A stretch of DNA of 64,000 bases. It comes from Lineus longissimus. Lineage: Eukaryota > Nemertea > Pilidiophora > Heteronemertea > Lineidae. A model generated the notes under the pieces. That model had not been told where the DNA came from and did not search any database. It saw nothing but the letters and a program-made list of their open reading frames with translations. The stretch lies in assembly GCF_910592395.1 (NCBI RefSeq), contig NC_088311.1, forward strand, positions 1,428,501 through 1,492,500, written 5' to 3'. Below, piece after piece: positions 54,401-64,000 of the stretch (positions within the stretch are counted from its first letter, which is position 1; each line of letters starts with the position of its first letter). A program made the translations under genes and the position numbers.

Positions 54401-56079
54401 TCCAGTCCCTAGCACCAATCAGTATGCCAAACCACGAATGAGAGAGCTCATGTGAGATACGGATACAGGAGCTGCCATCACCGGATACCAAGGACTGTGA
54501 GAGGAACATCAGGTTTGGATTCGCCAAACCCAAACTGACAAAGCTCCGAGGAATGATGAGGACATCAAGCCGTGGAAAAGGGTGAGGCCCAAGGGTGTCA
54601 TAAGCTGCCTGGAAGCTTTCTTTGAAGTAGTCTTCGAACTCTGAATATGCCTCATCTAGTAATGAGTCAGGTGCATAGAGATGACATGGCAGGACTTGCT
54701 GGTCTGTGTAGGAGATCTTGCATCTTGGCTGGTGATGGCAGATTTCTGTCAGAGACCTGAAATATGCAGCAGCACAGATATACAGTGGAACACAAGTTGG
54801 TCTTATCAAATACGGATAGATGTGTGATCCTCTAGGCCTCCAGAATCCTCCCCACTCAAACCAATAAGCATTCAATTGTCTTGAACCAAACGGATTATAC
54901 GTGATTAACTTACCTGCTGCACTCACTGAGTGCACACCCAGCCACAAGTGTTCTCCTCTTCCAATGTCCAACAGCAATGGCAAGAACGGCTGCTGGATGA
55001 GGCATCTTTGTGTGATAGTAATAAGTCGCCTTGCCCTGGTCAAAGCATGTCACCACAGGTTCCTTGTCTCCACTCATGAGCACAACCAGACCATGTGGCA
55101 CTGTGACATGGGCCTGCCAGGATGCAAGGGCCATTGGCGGTTCTTGGCATGGGAATAAAGACCGGTTGTTTATCCAAGCTGCAGGAGTGAAGACACAGGG
55201 CTTTCCATCTTGGTCCTTGATCCACCAGAGAGACGCACCACTAGAACTGGTTTTATACTTGACCCGAACCACCCGTGGAAAATCTGATGGATCAGTCACA
55301 TTGTCTTTCCAAATTCTCAAGCACCACTTCTCAACTAAGTATTCTAATGGTTTACATGTAAAGTCTTTACATTTTAGATATTCTTCATACAACATATCAG
55401 AGTCCTGTTCTTCATTGGAAAACATCACAACGTATTGTGTTGATGGAATGATCACCTCTTCAACCGAGTCTACACAAAGGTCACAGCAATCCAGAAGCAA
55501 GTTAAAGTTCCCATTTTGTGGGGGTTGGTTTAGCCCACAGGAGCACGTCCCTAACTTATTGCAGACAAGATCCCGGTGTTGTCCAGCAGACTTTACTTGT
55601 TGATTCGATGGAACAACATGAGAGGTGTCCAATGAATCTGTCACGAGAAAGTGGGTTGGTGAATCTTGACCTAGGTCTTCTGATGGAGGGGGTAAAGGAA
55701 CAGCTACAATGGAACGATTAACCCAAGATGATACCTGTTCACATGACGCAGCTATTTCTCTAGATTCAGGCGTTAGATTATAATTTGCTACCTTGATCTC
55801 AACTGATGACTCAGCTGTCGAATTGCAATTGGAATTGGAACTTTCACACACTTTCTTATTAGCTTTAGGCAAAGTTAACCGACATGTCTCTGAGCTGTCT
55901 TTCAAGTCAACTGCTGTATGTTTTTCCTTCTCTACGGGATCAAGAATGACTATGACCGATCCCTCCACTTCTCTCCGCTCCATATCAAAGCTCCAGTCAA
56001 GAACATAATGCCTAACAAGAATCTCATCGCTGTTTGCCATCAATGGGAGGTCATCTTTATGGTTAGCCTTGTCAGCCAT
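48452..56079 (-). CDS. AOPEP: Aminopeptidase O, M1 zinc metallopeptidase
   Basis: The ten coding exons are 56079-54914, 54756-54333, 54050-53841, 53759-53611, 53310-53247, 53158-53099, 52959-52861, 52643-52527, 50916-50830 and 48601-48452. Together they give 2526 nt, 841 residues (human AOPEP is about 819). The zinc site is HELSH at 491-495 with the third ligand E514 in LSEGF, the M1 spacing HExxH-x18-E, and E492 is the catalytic base. The usual M1 GxMEN motif is absent. As in the AOPEP subgroup, GLANPN occupies that region. The N-terminal DDLPLMAN and the C-terminal MGIYLYGEL are family signatures. The first ATG is supported by an in-frame TAA nine bases upstream. The family removes N-terminal residues, with reported activity in angiotensin processing. 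A 5' untranslated intron is likely, as an acceptor (ggttttgcag) sits at 56107. It is head-to-head with DIMT1. Confidence 0.96.
48602..52526 (-). other. Long 3' introns of AOPEP
   Basis: These are the 2.2-kb and 1.6-kb introns on either side of the 87-nt exon 50830-50916. They contain an 11-base C run at 51994-52004 and no other feature I can recognise. Open frames in them are short and lack splice signals. Confidence 0.5.
51994..52004 (+). repeat. Poly-C run (11 nt)
   Basis: A homopolymer within an AOPEP intron. Confidence 0.9.
53418..53524 (-). other. AOPEP: Candidate poison exon in AOPEP
   Basis: Between AOPEP exons four and five, an acceptor (aacttacttgcag) and a strong donor (CGTGG|GTGAGAT) bracket 107 nt. 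The canonical joining of its neighbours is in frame, so inclusion would shift the frame, and it reaches a TGA within the segment. The segment is GC-richer than the intron around it, and a different frame reads IIKYNIVAQTRAFAMKLANL, which looks protein-like. It may be a regulated nonsense exon or a relic exon. Confidence 0.3.
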
Positions 56080-56803
56080 GTCTTCAAATTAACGTTTTCT
56101 TCTTTCCTGCAAAACCTGAGATATCAGTAATTAGAACTTAAACAGGCCTATATCTTGTCTGCTTTCCTCCCAAGATAATGTCCCAGGGATGTAGGCCTAC
56201 TGCCGGCGGTGCATGAATGCATGCCATGCCCATGAATGTGTCTGTGAACTGCCTATCCTTCATCGGGGCCTACGATAGCTAGCAAGCTGGCAGCACTTAG
56301 GTGATCATGCACCTGCTGTAAATTGGTGATGGTCTGTTCCCTCCCACTGTGAGGACTGTGGAACACAACTGAAAACAGACATCATCCATACAATGATACA
56401 TGATGCCATGCTAATGGCAATGCTCATGTCGAGTCATGTGTCTATGTGACATTACTGACAAGTCAGCTTCTATATTTTCCAATGACCGCTATTGCCATGA
56501 AGGCTGTGGAAAGAAAACTGCCCAGGCAACATGCTAATTTGAAAACATTGCAAACAGTAATCGTAAACCCCGTCTTTACGGTCAAAAGCACTCAAAAAGA
56601 GGCGTGGTCGACAAAATCTGTCAAAGAAATAGCCATGTGCTTTTGTTTATTTGGAAGCTCTCCCGTGTCAAATTCGACGAGGAGAGCAAGAAAGAGCAGC
56701 AACCCGAAAGGTGGCAGTAGTGAGTGAAAAGTCACGTTGTGCAAGAAATGTGTTGATTAAATCTCGATTTTTTTACTAAATAACTCAACCAAATATATTT
56801 AAA
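56080..56803. promoter_or_regulatory. Shared bidirectional promoter interval, AOPEP/DIMT1
   Basis: The two start codons point away from each other and are 724 bp apart. The interval must hold both transcription starts and the putative 5' untranslated exon of AOPEP (upstream of the acceptor at 56107). I see no TATA box with clear spacing, which is usual for housekeeping genes. Confidence 0.5.
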
Positions 56804-58983
<2,180 letters not shown>

Positions 58984-59052
58984 CGAATCATTGAAATAAG
59001 TTCTTAGAGCTATGGATGGACAGATTTCAAAATCTAATACGGCCTTTGGTCA

Positions 59053-59058
59053 AATAAA
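59053..59058 (+). terminator. DIMT1 polyadenylation signal
   Basis: AATAAA 70 nt after the DIMT1 stop codon. Confidence 0.65.
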
Positions 59059-59089
59059 GGATGCATCTTACCAAATATTCGTTTTGTAC

Positions 59090-60030
59090 ACTACTGTGGG
59101 TCATTTTGATCATGTGATCAATCATCACATGACTGGATGACAGAGACATCTGTTCAGACTGTTGAGTTTCATATGTTAGTTTGTTAGTGATGAGAAGAAT
59201 GGTTTGTTACAATGATGTGTCTTACTTTATAAGTGATGTAAGTAAATGAATCTGTGATGGAAAAAAAACATATCTTCTCTGTCAGTTTCTCTTGAAGAAA
59301 AAGAAGGAACGGGCACCACCTCAACCTATTAGTCCCAGGAGGTGGGGAAAAAGCAAAAACACAAATTGTCTTGGAAAGACAAGATGCACAATGTGCCTCA
59401 AGATGTTCTCTTTGAATCTTTTGGAGAAGATAACAGACAAGGCGATTGGTCTATGCAGGCTTTATGATTTGCCCCGGGAGTTTGGGGAAGAGACATGAGG
59501 AACCTCCAGATTAGTTGTGTGGGTGGGAAACAAGACACAAAACGGTGAGATCATGACAAGTAGTCACGATTAGTTGCTGAGATTTTGTGGAGACAAGATG
59601 CACAACTGATTGGTGGTTGACCATTATCTCGATTGGTCTCCGTCGGTAGGAAGAAGACAACCAGTACTTCTAGATTGGCTTCCGGAAATTTGGAAACTAG
59701 GCACATCTTGATTGGTCTGTGAATGTTAGGAAGACAAGTCACAACAGGTGCTTGAGATAGGTCTCTATGGCAGTCAGAGATACCTCTTGAGATCTCAGGT
59801 GAGGGTGGTTGGTCTTGGGCAGCTGTAGTTGAAAGGCGTCTTTGCAGAAGATGAAGGCCTTTCCGATATGAAGGGACGGACAGGTTCCTTCTCTGCAAAT
59901 TTGATCTCTGAATTTCACCGCACTGCTGAGGACACAGATGGGTACTCAGTGCTAGGGCAATAGACAACACGATTCTTTATATTGATATAACATTATTTAT
60001 TGAAACATCAACAGAGATTTAGCAAAGATG
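59090..60030. repeat. Convergent intergenic spacer with degenerate repeats
   Basis: This lies between the 3' ends of DIMT1 and TTC4. From about 59380 to 59780, degenerate units recur that contain gattggtct, ggaagacaag and gatgcacaa with irregular spacing of tens of bases. This suggests an old minisatellite. A 139-codon minus-strand open frame across it has no family match and is probably a by-product of the repeat. Confidence 0.35.
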
Positions 60031-60034
60031 AAGA

Positions 60035-60040
60035 TTTATT
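60035..60040 (-). terminator. TTC4 polyadenylation signal
   Basis: AATAAA on the minus strand about 140 nt after the TTC4 stop. A second AATAAA lies at 59996-60001. Confidence 0.5.
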
Positions 60041-60180
60041 CGATCACAGGCCTAAAGAGGCCATCCAATTAGAGGTTTGTAGGGATGTGGCATTATCATT
60101 GCATTGAGAAATAATAAGTAATGCAGCAAATGTCAAGAAGTCTTTAGCTTTAGCAGTTCCTTCACTGAGAAGTCCATGTG

Positions 60181-63100
60181 TTATGAATATTTCTGGAGGA
60201 AATCTTTGGCAAAGTTTGAATCCTTCCGTAGGATGTAGAAAGATGGCGTTCCAGAAGCCACGGCCAACCTGAAAGATGTATAAAGGGCAGTATAGGTAAG
60301 GCAGAGTACAATCACAATCATTACCTCAACTATAGGCTAGATGAGGCGGAGAGATACTGATTAGGGAGAAGTTTACAGTGAACTATCATGTCAAATTTTG
60401 AGTTTGGAAGAGTTGAGTTTCATTTTGAGATGAAACATAAGAAAGGGAGGCACTCCACCAATAGCAACATACCCAATCAGCCTGTTGATACAATGCTGCA
60501 TAAAATGACTACTGACAAGCTCATATCATCATAGTTGACCAAGCATTATGTAGTAGCAAGTAATCTGAGTAACATCACTTACTTTTCATTCTGCAATACA
60601 CACTTCAACGTAAGGGTTTGGTCGACTTGATAACACTTCTTTTCTGTTCGGTCCTCAAAGTAGATCTGAAATAGTGAACAATAGTAGAGCTAAATACTTC
60701 AAGAATCTCATGCATTGTATTAGAACCAGTACATGTACCTAAGCCTGACATATTGTTCACATTGTTCGCCATACTCTTCTTGCCACGCTATGGAACTCAA
60801 CTCACCTCAACTGTCTGTGGTGTGTATTGCCTTTTCAGGTCCCATGGAGGAGGACACGCATCTGGACCAAACATTGCTTCCATGTGATCAACAAAACTGA
60901 AAGGTAGAGAGAGACTCATAAGCAACACAGATATTTGCTAGAGAAGGCTTGCTAGGAGAAATTAGTTCTTGAATTAGACATAAAACTGGTGTTCATTGTA
61001 ACTGGTGCATAGATTATGGGGCAACCAAGAAGCTTGAAAAAGACTCCATCTGAAACATATGACCAAGCGGCACTCACCGGGAATTTTCATTAAATGCTTG
61101 GATAAAATCTGTGTCATTAAACTCGGGGTAAACAAACATGACAGGCCAGTTAAGGACGCCATCGCTATCCAGGAAAACTCGGCCTCCTCCGGGGTGCCGG
61201 GAATCGAGGTGGTGTAACTTTGTATCGGAGATTCGGCCAAATTCCTCAAATTTAACTCCTCTCTCCTACAAAATAAAATGTGAATTTGGCACATCTTCAG
61301 CCCAAACTATCATTCTGAAGAAACAATATTATCAAAGTACAATGAAGATGACTTTTGAGTAATAGAAGAATTTAGGCCTGACAAAAACAACTGGGACTAG
61401 GCTGGCTTGGCAAAGTTATTACAATCAATACCCAGTTCTTCATAACTGGGGTTTTGAGCAATGCCAGCGGCCTTTACTTCAGAATAGAACGTTATGTAAC
61501 CCAGCATACCCAAGCAGTCCATATTGCTAAATCAATCAAGCCACCTTGTTGGTTTGGTTAACTGCAGTAAGAACATCAATTACACACAAGCAAGCTTGGT
61601 TATGTTGCAAACAAACATTACATGTAAGTCTATCAAAATGGAACAGGCTGATTAGACAACAAATTAAACTACATGTAAACTTACTTTTATTGCTTCCACC
61701 AAGTCATTTTCTTCTTTTTCCCTTTTCTTTTGTTTTGCCAATTCTTTCCGTCGGTCCTTATCTACAACTTTCTGAAATAGAAAAGTGTGTATGGTACATG
61801 TAATCCAGGGGAATACAAGTCCTCCATGTAACAAGTACCCATGCAAATAAATCTTTTGAGTATTGGACCATATCAGTAAACAAACTCGAGACTTCTCAAA
61901 TGCCCAGCAAGGATGTAATTACTATTGTGTAAATATCAAAACGAAAGACAAAAGTGACTCAACCTGCCTTTAGTTGTTCTGCCTGTGACCGTAATTCCAA
62001 CAGTGTTTCATTCTTAGGGTCAATCTATAGCAGACCAATTAAGGAAAACCTGACACAGGAGGGAGGACAATGTAACATTTCATGAGGGTGACAATATGTA
62101 TTAGCATGGTATTTAAGCTCTATCAAAAGGATACTTTCAAGCCTTCATCACACCATTTCACACATTCTCGAGGTATCTTTAATGCATTCCAACTTTGAGC
62201 ACCTAAAATGAAACACAGATATCAATATCTAAAGCAATAAATAACAGTACATGTACATGCAGGGAAGTCACAACAGGGAGATGAGATATGCAACACTATT
62301 TAGGGTACCACAGGCACCCCAGTTTAACAATTCACCGCTCTGTCATTTGCCACGTGGCTGTCAGTAATCCTCTTACAAAGTAGATGAATATAGATTAGAC
62401 CTATGATAAACAAGACATGAAACTTGCTTGAAGAATCCCTTACCTTTTATGATCGCTTTCATATGATCATGCTTGAACTTGCGAGCAAAAAGACAATCCT
62501 TCAAGCACGAGCGATAATTTTCTGAAAGAAAAAAATCAGCCAATTAGCATGACTGTATCTTCTGATTTGATTCCTGGAAGTTGGATTTACTCTGATATTT
62601 TCTGGCCAATTCACCAAAGATATGCATTCTGACTATGAGTTAGTGCAAGAATGGAAACACTTACTCAGATACCAATGGCACATGGCTCTATTACAATAGA
62701 GAACACAGTTGAGATTAAGGTCACCACACCTCTGCTTGATGCCCTCGCTGTAATGGTCAATGGCTGATCGGTACTTCTTCACCTTGAAATACATGTTGCC
62801 ATCTTGTTTGTAGGTCATCGCAAGATCTGAAGGGAGAAGGATACAAGTGAAAATATGACAAAGGACAGATGAGGCTACAATGATTACGAGAATGATAAAG
62901 ATGCTGATGATGATGATGATGAGTAAAAAACACAACGATGCACTATCATTATCCAACAGAAGTTTACTGATACCTACCAACTGGTTCATTTTGATCATAT
63001 TTCAGAGCTACCAAAGCCTCCCACTCTGGAGTCATCTCATCAAGAGGAGGGACCTCCTTGGCAAAGAACGGATGCTTCATGAGCTCCTGAAGTACAAAGA

Positions 63101-63521
63101 ATATGAGTTTAGAAGATCAGCAATTTTAACAGGCAATGATCGAGTGCTTCATCATGGGCTCCTGAAGGGCAAAGGTTAACAAAAAAACAGTATTTGATGG
63201 CAACCCCAACTCTCATTTACTGCAAAACAAACATGTGAGTCTCTTTCTTTGATCCGACACTGGGTCTGGTGGACTGGAAGTCTGCTGGGAGCATGACTAG
63301 CAAGACAGATTTCCCGCTCCCAATTTCTGCCCACAGAAAGATGCCAGAATCCAACTAAGCATGCCTACCCTCCATTCTGGACCAAGATCCTCCTCTAGAT
63401 CCTCTTCATTCTCACATTTTGCACCAGCATTTTCCTTGGAAGCTACAGGCAATTCTCCCAAATCCAATCCTGCCATTTTGAAGATTTTCTCGGGGAGACT
63501 TCTTTCTGAACTGGGCTCCAT
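60181..63521 (-). CDS. TTC4: Tetratricopeptide repeat protein 4, HSP90 co-chaperone
   Basis: The eleven exons are 63521-63369, 63086-62978, 62826-62665, 62521-62444, 62202-62135, 62024-61968, 61771-61685, 61265-61078, 60896-60806, 60665-60583 and 60268-60181. They give 1164 nt, 387 residues, the same length as human TTC4. TPR motifs span roughly residues 88-205 (KQDGNMYFKVKKYRSAIDHY, then VLYCNRAMCHWYL). A charged helix (KQKKREKEEND) follows. The C-terminal Cns1/TTC4 'wheel' domain starts near 240 and contains LDSDGVLNWPVMFVYPEF at about 270-287. The family (yeast Cns1) binds HSP90/HSP70 C-termini. The chosen ATG begins MEPSSERS. An in-frame ATG 41 codons upstream (63644) exists but is less likely. 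The donor after LK at 61968 is GC (AAG|GCAGGT). The alternative GT four bases on would require a shifted acceptor. Confidence 0.95.
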
Positions 63522-64000
63522 GATGACTAGGTGATGGTGCTGGCACTCGACACTAAACTTGACAATTTTATTGTTTTTTCTACCAGTACGGATTAACACC
63601 TTTACATAGAAATCCGAGTTGTAGTGTAGTGCATTACGTAACACCCAGGCTCACAGCCAACTACACAAACAACACACATTGGCATAAAACCCACAATAAA
63701 ATAAGATCAGTGGATTACAATGATCGAATGACAAGCTCTATTACATGAACTATTGTTTGATATTTAATTGACTCAATAACTTTATCGAATATCCCGCAAT
63801 TACGACGAAAAATGAGTTTATTTATGTAAAATCTGAAATATCATGCTGCTTTCATGGAGGCTACCATGTTGAAAGTTCCCGGATGTACACTCACGTTTCC
63901 GGGAAAAGTGACAATGTCTTGTGGCGGGAAATTCAAATTCTCGACAACCACAGCATTTTACAGCACCGTGATTGCTGAAGCTGTCGTAGTCAATACCGCG
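63522..64000. promoter_or_regulatory. TTC4 upstream region, possible divergent promoter
   Basis: AT-rich near TTC4 and GC-richer toward the edge. It contains an E2F-like GGCGGGAAA at 63923-63931. An ATG at 63866 in a reasonable context (gctaccATGt) opens a plus-strand frame that stays open for 45 codons to the end of the window. This may be the first exon of a divergent gene, cut by the window edge. Confidence 0.3.
63866..64000 (+). CDS. Possible 5' end of a divergent gene, truncated
   Basis: The frame from 63866 starts MLKVPGCTLTFPGKV and continues without a stop to the window end. It is not recognisable as any family. Its position about 345 bp from the TTC4 start and the higher GC content are the only supports. 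Confidence 0.18.
   Translation, partial: MLKVPGCTLTFPGKVTMSCGGKFKFSTTTAFYSTVIAEAVVVNTA

Noticed and set aside
55031-55603. 190-codon plus-strand open frame
   Set aside because: Antisense shadow of the large first coding exon of AOPEP.
59551-59970. 139-codon minus-strand open frame
   Set aside because: It overlaps a degenerate repeat between convergent 3' ends. No homology or splice signals were seen.
63522-63644. Upstream in-frame ATG of TTC4 at 63644
   Set aside because: It would add 41 residues not seen in the family. The downstream MEPSS start matches the expected length of 387.

Overview
This is eukaryotic nuclear DNA, most likely from a marine invertebrate. The evidence is spliced genes with GT-AG introns, AATAAA signals, long gene-poor stretches, dispersed repeats, and a high density of the palindrome TACATGTA. 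I cannot name the phylum. A lophotrochozoan or an ambulacrarian (echinoderm or hemichordate relative) would both fit.

The right third is gene-dense and easy to read. On the minus strand, ten coding exons between 48.4 and 56.1 kb encode an 841-residue aminopeptidase O (AOPEP). Head-to-head with it, eight plus-strand exons between 56.8 and 59.0 kb encode the 306-residue 18S rRNA dimethyladenosine transferase DIMT1. Converging on DIMT1, eleven minus-strand exons between 60.2 and 63.5 kb encode the 387-residue HSP90 co-chaperone TTC4. I joined all three gene models by hand, and the reading frame holds across every junction. One TTC4 intron appears to use a GC donor.

The left 48 kb is mostly non-coding and AT-rich. 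It carries a gene that the simple open reading frames do not reveal. Five small plus-strand exons spread over about 21 kb (19.48-40.20 kb), all joined in phase 1, give a 135-residue protein. It has a signal peptide, possible dibasic cleavage sites and a six-cysteine C-terminal module (C-x4-C-x6-C-x12-C-x6-C-x3-C). I cannot assign it to a known family. A TATA box and a leader exon with a good splice donor lie 5.6 kb upstream (13.69-13.84 kb), and a polyadenylation signal follows at 40.85 kb. Its second intron holds another phase-compatible 210-nt candidate exon at 25.6 kb and possible alternative terminal exons. This gene is the most interesting object in the window.

Other features are an antisense tRNA-Glu(CTC) in one of its introns, three copies of a MITE-like repeat, a 60-bp tandem duplication, a LINE 3'-end relic, simple repeats, and a weakly supported minus-strand gene candidate at 46.4-47.3 kb.
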